A stretch of 64,000 bases of DNA, taken from positions 372,001 through 436,000 of the forward strand of contig NTMA01000039.1 in the NCBI GenBank assembly GCA_002917075.1, in the 5' to 3' direction. Below are positions 10,966 through 23,994 of the stretch, piece after piece. The position numbers and the translations under genes are program-made. The stretch comes from Hawksworthiomyces lignivorus. Taxonomy: Eukaryota > Ascomycota > Sordariomycetes > Ophiostomatales > Ophiostomataceae. Below the pieces are notes generated by a model. That model did no database searches. It was not told the origin of the DNA and saw only the letters and a program-made list of their open reading frames with translations. The first letter of the stretch is position 1; every line of letters starts with the position of its first letter.

Positions 10966-13574
10966 ATGGCTCCCAAAGCTGGAAAGGTCGTCCCAGTCGT
11001 GGCCGACGCTGGGCCGCCGCCCAACCTCGACTTCATTCCCCACCGTATTGCCGTCTACGACCGACTCAAGGCTTCTTCGGACGCGGAGATCGCCAGCAAG
11101 CCCCGCGAACCCATCACCCTCACCCTCCCCGACGGCCGCAAGATCCCCGGCACGTCCTGGCAGACCACCCCCTACGACATCGCCCGCAGCATCAGCAAGT
11201 CCCTGGCTGACCGCACCGTCATATCAAAGGTCAATGGCGTCCTCTGGGACCTGATGCGGCCCCTCGAGGGCGACGCCGACCTCGCCCTGCTCGACTTCGA
11301 GGACGACGAGGCCAAGCGCGTCTACTGGCACTCCAGCGCCCACATCCTTGGCGAGGCCGCCGAGAACGCCTTTGGCTGCCACCTGTGCTTCGGCCCCCCC
11401 ACCGACGAGGGCTTCTTCTACGACTTTGGCATGCCCGCCGAGGACGCCCACGGCAAGCCCAACACCCACAGCGCCGTCACCGACGACGACCAGAAGCGCC
11501 TGGCCACGCTGGTTGACGGCATCGTGCGCGAGCGCCAGCCCTTTGAGCGCCTCGTCATGACCAAGCCCGACCTGCTCGAGATGTTCAAGTTCAACAAGTA
11601 CAAGCAGGTCCTCATCAACTCCAAGATCCCCGACGGCACCTCCACCACCGTTTACCGCTGCGGCCCCCTCATCGATCTCTGCCTCGGCCCCCATGTCGTC
11701 GATACCGGCCGCATCAAGGCGATTGCCATCTTGAAGGTGAGCGGCTGCAGGTGGACTTGTGAATGGGATTTTGAAAGGGTCCAATGCATAAAATGCTGAT
11801 CTCTTCTACAGCACAGCGCTTCCTACTTCCTTGGTGACGCCAAGAACGACTCTCTCCAGCGTGTCTACGGCATCTCGTTCCCCGACAAGAAGCTCCTCTC
11901 CGACTACATGAAGTTCCTCGAGGAGGCCGCCAAGAAGGATCACCGGCGCATCGGCCAGGACCAGGAGCTCTTCTTCTTCCACCAGCTCTCACCAGGCTCG
12001 CCCTTCTTCCTGCCGCATGGCATGCGCATCTTCAATACCCTCAAAGAGTTCATTGTTAGCGAATACTACAAGCGGGACTACGTCGAGGTTATGACCCCCA
12101 ATATGTTCAATGCCGACCTCTGGCGCACATCTGGTCACTGGCAGCGTACGTATTCGCACTAGAGAAGGGGAGAAGAAATTTTCTGCGAGCAATCATATTG
12201 ACCGTCTTTAGATTATCATGAGGACATGTTCACCCTCGAGGTCGAGAAGCAACAATGGGGTAGGTTGATGCAGCGAACTGCAAACCCATGTACTATGTAT
12301 CTTTTTTTCCTCTTCTGACATCCATGAACAGCTTTGAAGCCCATGAACTGCCCCGGCCACTGTCTCATCTTCGCCTCGAGAGAACGGTCCTACCGCGAGC
12401 TGCCGCTGCGCATGGCCGAGTTCGGTATTCTGCATAGAAACGAGGCGTCCGGTGCCTTGTCTGGTCTCACGCGTGTGCGTCGTTTCATCCAGGACGACAG
12501 CCACATTTTCTGCAAGGAAGACCAGATCGGTGCCGAAATCAGCGGCCTGTTCGACTTCCTCGAAACCGTTTACGGCAAGCTGGGCATGAAGTTCCGCCTC
12601 AAGCTCTCCACCCGCCCAGACAAGTACCTCGGCCACATTGACACCTGGGACCGCGCCGAGGCCACGCTGCAAGGCGCCCTGGAGGAGTTCTCCAAAAAGA
12701 GCGGTGCCGAGTGGGAGATCAACCCCGGTGACGGCGCCTTCTACGGCCCCAAGATCGATATCCAGATCATGGATGCCCTGCGGCGGTGGCACCAATGTGC
12801 TACCCTCCAGCTGGACTTCCAGCTGCCGCAGCAGTTCAACCTGAGCTACATGGATGCCGCAGGCAACCAACCTGGAGAGGCGGCCAAGCCGGCTGAGGCG
12901 GCCAAGCCGGTAGCGGCGGCAGCGGAAGAGAAGAAGACCGGCGAGGACGGCAAGGAGGCACCCGCAAGCGCGTCACATGTCCTGCCGGCTGGCTACGCCC
13001 GGCCAGTCATGATCCACCGTGCGGTGCTGGGCAGCTTCGAGCGGTTCATCGCTACGTTGAGCGAGCACTTCGCCGGCAAGTGGCCCTTCTGGCTCAGCCC
13101 GCGCCAGATCCTGCTGGTTCCCGTCATGGGAGACGCCGAGGACTACGTGCGCGAGGTGCAGAAGGTGCTCAAGGCGCGCGGCTTCTTTGTGGATAGCGAC
13201 CTGGGTGCGAACACCATGAACAAGAAGATCCGCAACGGCCAGCTGCTGCAGTATAACTACATTTTTGGTAAGCTTTCTCCCTTATTCCTCTCCCCTTGAT
13301 GCGAGTCTCTAACTACATTCATCTTGCTTTCCCTATTGCCGCTGTTCGTCTTTGGTGGTTATTGCTGCTGCTATTTGTTTTATTTCCCACTAACAGAAAT
13401 TCAGTCCTCGGTTCCAAGGAGATGCAGGATCGCAGCGTCAGCATCCGCGTGCGTGACTCCAAGGGCGAACTCACGACCCTCTCACTCGACCAGGTCGTGG
13501 AGCGGCTGGCGAAGCTGCGGGAGAGCAAGGGCCTGGATCTGGATCTCTCTGATGCGGCGGCAAACAAGGCATGA
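10966..13574 (+). CDS. THS1: Threonyl-tRNA synthetase, cytosolic
   Basis: Five exons: 10966-11736, 11812-12145, 12212-12259, 12332-13267 and 13405-13574; all phases join to give 752 residues, close to the yeast cytosolic enzyme. It charges tRNA-Thr with threonine. Order: a TGS domain (about 45-115); the second additional/editing domain with [10 protein letters not shown]; then the class II core with MNCPGH (zinc Cys), motif 2 [23 protein letters not shown], and motif 3 near [15 protein letters not shown]; then the anticodon-binding domain from about 615. An Ala/Lys/Glu-rich insert (about 560-605) lies in the core before motif 3. The first ATG is 10966; the frame continues upstream only through a non-ATG stretch. 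No mitochondrial presequence is obvious. The THS1 name is by analogy with yeast. Confidence 0.95.
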
Positions 13575-14062
13575 GCTTGGAAGTATGGGTTGTCAGGAGA
13601 AATTTAGTTTATCTACAAAAGTATTACATAGGGAAGGCAGAAGGCGGCGTGTGGTAGGTGGACGGTTGGTATGGGCCATTTTTCAACTAGAGAAGACGTC
13701 TGACTGTGATGATAAAACATGAGAATAAAATGACGGTTGATTGGATCGATACTCGAAGAGACTGCACGACCGGGGAAGATTTCAACTTTTAGCATATGAG
13801 CCACCATTTCTGGATGACTGCCCCTTTCTTTTGACTCGGAACCCTTTTTGTTATATTTCCATATGGGTGTCAACTAACGAGTAAAAACCGTCTGCACATT
13901 ATTTTTTTTTCCTATGTCATCTCGCCTGCTTTTGGAACAGTGGTATAAAAGAAAGCCCTTTTTCTTTGCCTAATCCCAATTCAGCTCATCCAAGAAATCA
14001 AAGCAGAAAACCCCATCTCTGAAATACAAAACATTGCCAACTCTCTCCGCTCTCGTTACCGC
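13575..14062. other. Convergent spacer between ThrRS and SMD2
   Basis: 3' flanks of two convergent genes, AT-rich; no other signal seen. Confidence 0.55.
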
Positions 14063-14835
14063 TCAGCTCAACAAGACAAGAATTACGCTGTCTCCCCGCA
14101 GAAACCTGGAAATCAGTTAGCATTTTCAAGCTGAGAATCCTGACAACACAATCTTCTACGTACATCTTGCTGATGAACCGGTCCTTGTTCACTGGCCGAC
14201 CCTTCTTGCCGTTGGTAATCGGCGTCTCTGTCCACATCTCTTTCTGCGTGAATTGGTTAGTAAGGCTACAGGATAGTAGCAGCTCGTGTTATAGCACCGA
14301 AGAGTATCAAAACTTACGACATTCTCAAGGATCCTGCACATGACTAGTTAGAACGCGATACTTTGTTGTCCACTGCATTGCGCAGAGCAGGGAGAAAAGA
14401 AACATACATATTGCAATGCCGGTCAAAAGCCTTGACACGCGCCAGCAGCTTACGGTTCGACCGGATGCTGATCAGCACCTGTGAGTGTGTACGGACAGCC
14501 GTCTGCAGGATAGACAGTGGGCCGTTGCTGAATTCCCATTGTTCCTAGCCGTGTCAGCATATGCGAAATCAAGACTAGCCAACAGTCGCCCTTTCTCGTC
14601 ATCTAGCTTACTAGCTGTGCGATCTCGTACTCCCTGCGTCAGGATTAGCCATTGAATTCTCTTAGCCATCAGTTTAAACCACGCGAGAGCAGGTTGTGAC
14701 GTACGTGCACTCGTTCCGAGGCTTCTGGAGGAGTTCCCTGCAGAAAAGAAATGTATCAGCCATCACGCATCTTCTCCTTGAATCAAATCTGCCGCGCCAC
14801 AAGTTCAAGCCGTACTGGATATTCACGTCCGCCAT
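14063..14835 (-). CDS. SMD2: Small nuclear ribonucleoprotein Sm-D2
   Basis: Seven exons on the minus strand: 14816-14835, 14705-14737, 14612-14633, 14408-14544, 14318-14333, 14164-14243 and 14063-14105. They total 351 nt and code 116 residues, matching the usual Sm-D2 length. Every junction has GT/AG and correct phase. The protein starts [16 protein letters not shown]. Sm motif 1 contains [30 protein letters not shown] and the RHCNMILENV strand; Sm motif 2 includes [15 protein letters not shown]. Sm-D2 is part of the heptameric Sm ring on U1, U2, U4 and U5 snRNAs in the spliceosome. Exons of 16 and 22 nt are unusually small. Identity is firm; the 20-nt first exon is supported by its donor GTACGG and by the N-terminal family sequence. 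Confidence 0.93.
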
Positions 14836-17800
14836 AGTGTGGATGTAGAACGGGAGACCGCGCAGCGGCGTCGGTCAAATTCGAGGCGGAGAGGGGATGC
14901 ACAAGCACAACAGCAAAGGGCAGAACACGCTCGCGCGGATTCTCGAGTCGAACGATTTTTGTTTGCGAGATTGTGCGCCGGATCCTATCGCGTTTCTTCG
15001 TGTGCGTCGCTTCACGTGCTCCGTTTCGTCGTCGATGTTATCCGAGTTTTTTGTGAGGCTTTGTTTCTCTCTGATACTACTTCCCAATTAGGGCCCTCCC
15101 ACCAACCAGGCAAATGGCGGAAAAAAAGCTATAACCTCAATTTTCAGGTTCTCAACTCTGTAAGCTCACACCGCCCGGCAGAACTAGCTCACCGCCTTCC
15201 ACAACACTTGGCTTGCACTGCATCACAGAATAATACTTTTTCACAGTGTATGAAGCTGATAAGAGCCGACATGCCTTTACAGACACAATATGATGCAGGA
15301 TGCTCACAGCGAAGATTCAATGCATAATCGGAATCGGCAACATGAGAGAAACAAATATATGCGCATTGGCTCCGTATCATCAGAGACTACAGTCAGCTAG
15401 CTCTGTGCTAGACAGCAAGATATGTGCTTCATGCAAGCTTTTGTTCCTATCGCCTTCCCTACGCTCTTTGGAAATTGCTCGCGTCAAACATTCCCACTTT
15501 GCAGAGATCAGGTCTGAAAACTGCTTCTAGAACTATGCACCGTATACCAGACGTCTTCGCAAAAATTTGGGTCCCTTGTAATCCAGTGAACAGAAGCCAA
15601 GCTCTGGTCTTAGGCTACCTAAGAAAAGAAAACAACCACCGGAGCCGAGAAAAGACGCTGTTGTAGATACTTTCTATGAATTGGATCATTCTACATACGA
15701 GTCTTGACTTTCGCACGTAGTTATCCCTAGAGGATGAGATAATCGAGTTGTGCTCTAAAGTTTGAATCTGAAGCTGCAGACACAAAAGTGAAAACCTGCA
15801 ACTTGGAGACATATAAAAAGAAATACTACATACTGTCTTCTCTTCTCCAGATTGTTAACCTCTCCCATTGGGCGCAAAACAAATGAAAATAACGTTCCGA
15901 TGCAAGGGGAAATGAAGCGACGAGGGGCAAAAAACTTGTTGGCAGCCCAAGGTGCTTAGAAACAACTAAGCCGCTTGTTATGAATTTATCTTTCGGGAAA
16001 TGAAGACGAAAAACAAAATATGAGACAAAACGGAAAAAGTAAAGAAAAAAAGAAGACATAAGAAAATCTACAAGCATTCATCCCTTGACCCCCATGTTTT
16101 TCATCTGATGTTGATTGCCCGGGGCTTGGCGGATTCTCATTCAAAAGACCAAGCCAAAATATGTAAGAAATTCGTCGCTTTCATTAAACATGGACGGGAC
16201 AATTACAGACCCAACAGACTCGGGGAACAGGTCCTGAACTCGGCTATGCATTCTTCGTATGGCCTAACATGTGCCGATAAAACAGAAAACAAAAAATCGA
16301 TCTCTTTTCTGCTTGTATACAGTTCTGAAGGACTTGGTAAAATAGTACCAATTTTTGACATACACGTAAAAGCATACGCACACGCATTATACCACGCAGT
16401 GGGAACGCCACTCAGCTGCTCAAGGATATATCTCTTTCAGTCTCGTGTATTAGCCCGAATTTATCTTGTATTACGGAGTATCCATCTTGTTGCTTCGGCC
16501 GTCATCTCCTCTCATATTTTCTTCTAATGTCCTAGGCTACCAGCATTTTCAGCTATGCTCTTAGTCGAGGTCGAGTCGCCGATCTCTGCTTGCACACCCT
16601 TGCAGCTAGCTAGATAGCCTGTCTGTTGGTCCTAATGGACCTCGTTCTCGCAGCTGATGGGGCTGCTGGTATCTCCCCTGTCCCCTGGCGCTAGCTTAGA
16701 GGTTCTATTCTCTACTTGTAAGTACTCGTACAACTACTGCGTGGCCTACGAAAATATGGGGCACAAATTATGATCTTGCTCTTTAAACTCCTTAGCTTTG
16801 ATTTGCGGCTTCTGCGAATAGTATCTTGGCGAGTCCGTGATGGATCGCACATGTAGTCGTGGTGGGAGATGAACCATTAGATTCCTGAGGCTAGGGGTGT
16901 GCTATGTTAGCGGACACCAGTCCGGCTGTGGCTTGTGCCTCTTTCTAATTTTGTTTCCCGCTCCTACTGTAAAAAGAGGGTCGAGTTGATTCCATATGAT
17001 CCCAAGATCGGAATTTTTTTTTCTTTTCTTTTTTTCTGGGCGTCCTCAGGGAAGTGGGTATCCTATTAATACAGAGTGCTAATTCCAATGTGAGATCTGT
17101 CACCAGCAACAGTCTCACGCCTGGGACAAATGATGTGTTACGCTGTGCAAAGTACGCCTTTGCTTTTTGGAAGCGAACTGCCAATATGTATGTATGAAGT
17201 TGTCAATACATGATGTCTTAGCTGACGGTCCCTCTTGTAATCTTCACCTTGTTTTCTTTACCATCCATTTCATTGGCCTCATTAAGTTCTTCTACAGAGG
17301 TGCAGAAGATCTGGAAACTGCCATAGTGCGATCACGGAACAGGCACACGCCGAGCAGTGGTTCTCCTTCATACTAGTTTTATTTTGCGTTCTGTATTGTT
17401 GTTATACTATGCACGCAGCAAGTAAACAATATTTCGTATCGCGTAGTCCAGAATCAAAACACTCTGCGGCAAATATGATTTCAGCATACCTGCCGGAGTG
17501 TTTACGCATATGCTTATATTTTGAATTGCATGACGCAGGGGGTCTGGAAAATAGACCAAAAAGTGTCCCATCTCTCCACGCACCCCATGGAGACAACTAT
17601 TGCTCATGACGAACACACGCGTGCGCATTAGGGCGTCTTGTATACACTCAAAAGAAGCAGATGTCCTTGGCGGATCTGCACGTACTATTGCGGCTGCGGC
17701 TGCACGTATCCAGTTGATTGGCACGCCGACCTAGGCGATTTGTGACTGTGGTTCATGAACACTACTTTCTGTTGCACAGTCTTTTCTTTTTTGGATGCTT

Positions 17801-18564
17801 CAGGGTATTGCTTCTGTGGACCCTCCCTTGCATTCCATTTCTCTGAAGCGTGCCCTGTTTTCATTTGATTCAGGTACGACATATTTCGCGGCACGTCATT
17901 AGGTGAGAATCCGTGGTAATAATCCATCTAATGCTCCGTACATATATAAGATGTCTGGGGTCTATTAGTCAGGGCTGGGGGAGACCTGTCGGACATGTTT
18001 ATGGGCGGCAGCTGCCCGTGAGATCGACTTGCGCATCTGTACTTGCTTAGTACTCCTCGTAGATTGCCGTTTAATATCTTATGCATCAACTTTGGCTCAA
18101 AGCGACAATGCAGTTCCGCCCCGAAGGAGGGCTAAGCAATTAATTTCGCAGCAGGTACGGCTACGCCTACTATGTGCGAAGCAGGGACGGCGATCTGTTT
18201 TATTTATTTATCTATGATCTAATATACGCAGCCTTTTTTTGGGTCAATCACACACGAAGACAAGGGTATGCTCTCAGTACCGATACGGCCAGTCTTAGAG
18301 CTCATGCACGGGCAGTGTGAGCATTTTAGATTTGCCTCGTGCATGCTGAGATGCCACTAGAGGATGCGTGCTATGCCAGATAACGACCCTGGCGTGACTC
18401 TCAGTCAATGTCTGACCCGTTCATTTCATCGCACTCGTTTTACTACGTTTTCGGTGTTAAAGTACATACGGAGAGTGAGTAATTATGTAGGGAATATGCA
18501 TGTGTTATCAAGGTTCACAATCTCGTTTGTACATACTGTAACTACTGTCTGAAGGTCGCATTGT

Positions 18565-18598
<34 letters not shown>

Positions 18599-20558
18599 AG
18601 TTTGCTGTTGCTATTGCTCTGACAGTTGAGAACAAACTGCAGGTTCCATTTCCCCTTTTTGCTTTGCACCCCTTTCCGCCCCTTTCCCACACTCTCCTAT
18701 ATCATTTTTATTTGTCTTTATGTCCCCTTTCCCCTTTCCTTCCTTCCCTGTTTCCCGTTTCGCTCATCCGCTCTTTCTTCCATCTTCCCCTATCCGGACT
18801 CCCATCTATTATTCGGTGCGCTGGATGTTATCATTCGCGCCTCTTTCCTTTGTGTGCCCATCCCCGCTTTCAATGGAGGCAAGGGCGGAAACGCACAGGC
18901 CTACGTTGATCAGCGGCCACCCCCACCCTTTGGTTGTTCGCGCCCGCCGCTTGTCTCTCTCTCTGTTGGCTTCGTCTTGCTTCATACGAGTACCAGCTTG
19001 TCCTCATAAGCCGTAGAATACGTACGCAAAGCAAAGATAGCAGATGTACTATGTACGACGAAATAGCAACAGCGCTTGTATAAATGTGCTTGTTGGTGGG
19101 TCTGTTGGATGCATCCCAGTTGAGGCAGGCACTGGCCATGTTTTTCTGTCCACAGCGAGTACACGTACGTACTCCATTCTGTAGGTACCATTCGTAGCCG
19201 CCAATGGCACGCTGGAGTGGGCAACGGAGGACGTACTTGTACGTACGACTGCCCCTAAGCCTATATGGACAGAGTGCAGGCTCTTGTTTGCTCGCGCCTT
19301 CCCGCTGCGAATGGTATGGCATCTCTCTGCTTTCTTGGTCAGGCCCCACAACGTCACCACTACGACATTCTGGGTGTACACATGTGCGCCCCTCGTCCCC
19401 ATCCTTCCTTCCTACCTTGGTTTTCGTTCTCACGCCAGCCACATTCTCTTTGTTGTCTTACCATGCAGCACTTAACATACCCGAAGACACTACCGCTAGT
19501 AGGCATTGGCGTAATACGGAATACGTAGTATTTCCCGATTTATACTGCTGAGCAATACATATACACACTGCTTCTACACAGCTGCCTATGTACATACATA
19601 GTGTACAGATGTTATTACTATATAGGCATTTTTGTCGTCACCTGCGAAGGATTCGCAGCCTTTTCTTCTTTTCTGCTTCTTTCTTCTCGTCTCTCTCTCT
19701 CTCTCTTCTCGTATCTTTTCTTGATTTCTCTCATTGCATTCTTTTTTTGATAGATCGACGGGCACTGTCTTTCGCATCTGAGTTCTTTTCCTCACTGTTT
19801 TTGCCTTCTTTTCTTTTTGCAGAGACATTCCTCCAACCGCTTGCCATTCCAACCATCCACAAAGGCCACCAAGTGGGCCCGAGCCGGTTCCTTTTTTTTC
19901 TTCTCCCACCTCCAACATCCTTTGATCAAGGTTAGAGGGAAAAGGGCGCCAAAAAAAAAAGAAAAGGGCTGGGCTGAAGGCAGAGGCGAAAGCAAGAAAA
20001 AAAATAGTAAGGCCAGAAAAAGAAACTGGTCCGCAATATTGGCAGGCGAGAGGGGGAAATGCTGTCTTCTCTCTGATACCCTCGTCTTCTCCACTAACCA
20101 AATGCGCCATTGAATTGCCTACCACTCAGCCCACGAGGCGCTTCGTCCGGCTAGACTGTCGAAGCGAACTCTCTCCTGCAGGTGCATGATGCTGCTTCTG
20201 CTGCTACCGTCTTCAATACGAGCCTAGTACTTAGGTCCATCGGCCTACGACTTACTTGACAACCCCAGCGACAGGCTTGCCTTGCCTTCAATCCATTCCT
20301 TGTATACGTACTCCACTCGCCGCCACCTTCTTATTCTCTCTTGTCATCTTTCTCTGACTGTGCATCTCTTACCCCGTCTCTTTTGTCTTCTGTCCTGTCT
20401 CGTCCTGCCTGCCATCATCTTCGTTCTTTCTCCCACGTTCTCTCGCGCGCCCATTTTCTGCAATACTTCTTGATCTAGGGCGATTGTGGCTGCGAGCAGA
20501 GGGCTCGCCTTGGCGAGAGACGAGCAGCATTCTGTGAAAGGCAAGCCGCACGTCCACA
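14836..20558. other. Gene-poor spacer, 5.7 kb
   Basis: Holds the SMD2 promoter side, about 3.5 kb with no supported gene, and the upstream region of the SYLF gene. Visible items are a TACGGAGTA motif near 16475, a T30 run at 18567-18596, repeated TACGTAC words near 19020-19250, and pyrimidine-rich stretches at about 18640-18850 and 19660-20480. A 139-codon open frame at 16108-16527 (+) has no recognisable domain. No tRNA or 5S rRNA box pattern was found by eye. Confidence 0.5.
18567..18596 (+). repeat. T30 homopolymer
   Basis: Thirty consecutive T followed by GCAG. It resembles an extended polypyrimidine tract with an acceptor, but no coding exon follows convincingly. It could also be the reversed poly(A) tail of an old retroposed copy. 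Confidence 0.85.
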
Positions 20559-23187
20559 ATGCAGCGTGTCTCTTCTTTGCTCCCGCTCTGGGAGAGAGCA
20601 AAACCAGCGGCCAACAATGGCAGCAGTGGCAACAACAACAATAGCAATAACAATAGCAGCAATAACAGAAGCAGCGTCAGCAGCAATACTAGCAACAACA
20701 GAAATAGCGGCAACGCCGCACAACTCAGAAATGGCCGGCCCCTCAACAAGGTCTTCAGCTGGGCGGATCGCGTTGGAGGCAAACAGAGCCTGTCCGTCTC
20801 TGCGACTGTCGCCAATGCCGCCTCGAGCACGGCCGTTCCAAATCCGACGGGCAAAGAGGCATATTGGCCTACAACGCTCGACCGCGAGTGCGAAAAGGCT
20901 GCCCGTATACTAAAGTCCTTTTGCAGTACGTTCCTGTCTCTGTGTTTCCGTGTTCAGTTTGGTGTCGCCCCTTCTCTGCTTCTCTGCGTTTGTCGCTAAC
21001 CTTATCGCAGCCGACGGCTTTCTTGATGAAGCAGCAGACCTTCCGCCAGCCAGCCCGACAAGCCGCGGAAGCATCACCAGCCTCACATCGCCCCGCTTTT
21101 CCTCCAGACGATCAGCCGATCTCCCACCAATATCACCTACAACATCGGTGGCAACCGTGAAAAAGAAGATTCCGCCTCGCATTATTCAGGAGGCTGTCGG
21201 CCTGGCTATCTTTTCCTGTATGCGCTCCGGTTTGTGGATGTCCGGCTCCGGTGGTTCCGGCATCCTCATTGCGCGCAAGGCTGATGGCACTTGGTCGCCT
21301 CCCTCGGGCATCCTTTTGCACACCTCGACAGTGGCCTTTGTCCTGGGTGTCGATATTTATGACTGTGTCCTCGTCATCAACAGTGTTGCAGCCTTGGAGA
21401 TGTTTACTCGGCCGCGTCTCACCCTTGGCGCCGATGTGCCCCTCACTGTTGGCCCGTTAGTCTCCTTCGGCCTGTTGGAGAATGACGTGCGCCTAAATAG
21501 CGAGATGGGCAACACCGTATTAACCTACCTCAAGGCCCGTGGTCGCCACAGCCCAGCCCAGCTGTACGGGTCGTTGGTTACTGAGCGATCCAATGAGAAT
21601 GAGCGGTTTTATTCGGATGATGCTGCTGGCAACGGTACCCAACCGATTGATATCCTCGATATCTTGGCGGGCAATGTTCGAAAGTCGATTCCGGAAATTG
21701 TCCCTCTATTCGAGGCCATAAAGGCAGCAGAAGGCCGCATTGACTTTGATACGGCTGTCATGGACCGCCTCTCTCAACAACCTGCACCTGGCGATGCTGA
21801 TATTGCCGACACGCCAAGTCTTTTAACTCCAGTGTCTCCCAAATCAGCTACTTTTGGAATTCCTGATGCTTCCGACCCAGATCCCTTTGGCATTATCGCT
21901 CTCGAGATGGCAGGACTGGAGATTCGCGAAGCCGGCTCGAAACATCGGCCAACTAGTCACCAATTTGACTACACTGCAAGCCCTACGAGCCCCGTTTTTG
22001 CTTCTCACTTCAGAGGCCAGAGTGCCGACATCACCACAGAGCAAGCCAACCGCGCCAGTTATATGTCCACTCGCACGCAGGGCACGTCTATGACGGACGC
22101 CTGCACACAGACTGACGTCGCCGAGACCCCGGATACATCTCTTAGCCCGACCCACTCGGACGATGGTAAAGATGCTCAGACCACCGATTCCCAAAACGCG
22201 TCGTCGCCAGTTCCAGAAGTGGCTGTGCAAATGGTTCCAAGCGTATCCGAGAATGCAAGCGGCGATCTGACTTCCGTGGAGGGTGTGAATTATACTTCTT
22301 CGGGGACATCACCGAGCGCAGTCGCTCCGGAGACAGTCAACAAGACCTTGTTGACGGTTGATCGCGGTATGGAGACCGACAACGTGTCGGAGGACGGCAC
22401 AGTCGCTTCTAGCCGCTATGTGGAGGATGAGCGTGATGAGGATGCTGATGACGAGGACGAGGAGACTGACAATATCAGCAACGATGGTGGCGATGATCTT
22501 TCGGATGATGGTGACGACATCGAAGTCTGTGACGACGACGAAGAGCCTGTCATTTTCGAAGTTGCTACTACTACGACGCAGCCAGTCCGTATCATGCCGT
22601 CGCAGGTGGCACAGGTCATTCAAGCCAAAGGCGCACTCGTAAATATTCCCAAGCGGGTGCCGCCTCCTCTTCCGCTGCGAAGCCCAGCAAGAACTTCCCG
22701 AGCCAGTAAGAGCGACTATGGCGATGTCTCTAACCTGGCTAGCCCGCTCCGCCAGTCCTTCCAGAGCACGCTGAGCGCGGGTGTAGCAAAGGAGCTGGCA
22801 GATGCGGAGCCCGTGCGAAAGTCAACTGATATTGCTCTGGATGGCGTTCTTGCCCAGACGGAGTCGGCACCAGCTGACGCCACACCTGAAGCCACGAAGA
22901 GCGAGAAAGTTGCTGCCGCGGTGTATGATTCAAATTCTACTGTCGCAGAAAAGATCGCGTCCGGAGACGACAATGAAACTTCTTCGGCGCCACAGGCTAC
23001 GGAACCCACTACATCCTCGGTGGATGGATCTGAGCATGAACCTCAAACACCTCGCGTAGAGGATGTCCTCAAGGTTTCCCACCACAACACGACTCAAGAG
23101 CATGCTATCAACGTCGAGACAGAAAAGCAAAATGAACTGGATGTGGATGTGGACAACATGAATACATCTACCGTGATGGTAGCATGA
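20559..23187 (+). CDS. SYLF-domain (Ysc84/SH3YL1-type) protein
   Basis: Two exons, 20559-20925 and 21011-23187 (intron GTACGT..CAG, phase 1), giving 847 residues. An Asn/Ser-rich N-terminus (about 17-55) precedes a conserved start ending KAARILKSFC. The SYLF (DUF500) domain covers about 175-340, with the hallmark GLAIFSCMRSGLWMSGSGGS, VAFVLGVDIYDCVLVIN and LGADVPLTVGP segments. SYLF domains bind phosphoinositides and, in yeast Ysc84/Lsb3, actin at endocytic patches. No SH3 domain is visible at the C-terminus, unlike Ysc84; instead there is a long Ser/Thr/Pro-rich tail with an acidic Asp/Glu run (about 596-635). A cortical actin or membrane role is inferred from the domain only. Confidence 0.85.
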
Positions 23188-23994
23188 AAGAAACAAAGAT
23201 ACGAGTGTAACAACAGAAATGAACAAACGATACCCGCGGCTGAGTAATTTTACGCAAGACCTCCAGGCGCGCCATTATTTGCCTTATGTTTAGAAATGGG
23301 AATGGGGTATGCTTTGCGTATGATGGGAAAGCTTTAAAAGGATAAAGCAAAACAACGTGTAAAGTACACAGGGAGAGGGCATGGGCATTCTCAGTGGCGT
23401 TTTGTATGGGTTTCTTCTTTTATCACCATGCTGTTTCTAATCGCTCCCGTTGTCATACACAGCTTCCAGGGGGCGTAGCCATTAACTTTGCTAAAAAAGC
23501 AACAAGTATTTCGCCTTCACTGCCGTGGTGGCCTTTTATATCCTTTGCTTGCATCTTCATACTGCTTTCATGGGTTTCCGGAAAATGGAAATGTGTTACA
23601 AACATAATCATTTATTTTCATCTAGAGGATTTAATACTTTGATGCTGTTAAGCGTTTAACAATATTACACTTCTTTTTCATATTTAATTCTTCATCTACC
23701 AGACAGTCTTTCGTCTAAGATATACCCGTATACAGTCTTTTTAACAAGAGACTAGGTTTATTTTGGTAATAATGGTACATGACTGAAATAAAAAGAGGCC
23801 CACCCTCGACATACAATGAAAACCGAAATAACTATTTTTGGGCCCTTAGCTCTTCAGGCCAAGCGCCTTAGCCTAACCGTTCCTTTATCCTTTTAAGTTC
23901 TTCATCTGACAAGACATCTAAGTACTATATGCTCTGCTGTCTCCATCTTTCTCTCTGACTTTCGGTTCGTCCACGATAACATTAGCATCAGCCT
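23188..23994. other. Convergent spacer between SYLF gene and SCC2
   Basis: 3' flanks of two convergent genes; AT-rich from about 23600 to 23960. No gene or RNA recognised. Confidence 0.55.

Noticed and set aside
16108..16527. 139-codon ATG frame on the plus strand
   Set aside because: Has a true ATG but no recognisable domain, lower-GC base use than the real genes and no splice partners; kept only as an unknown frame.
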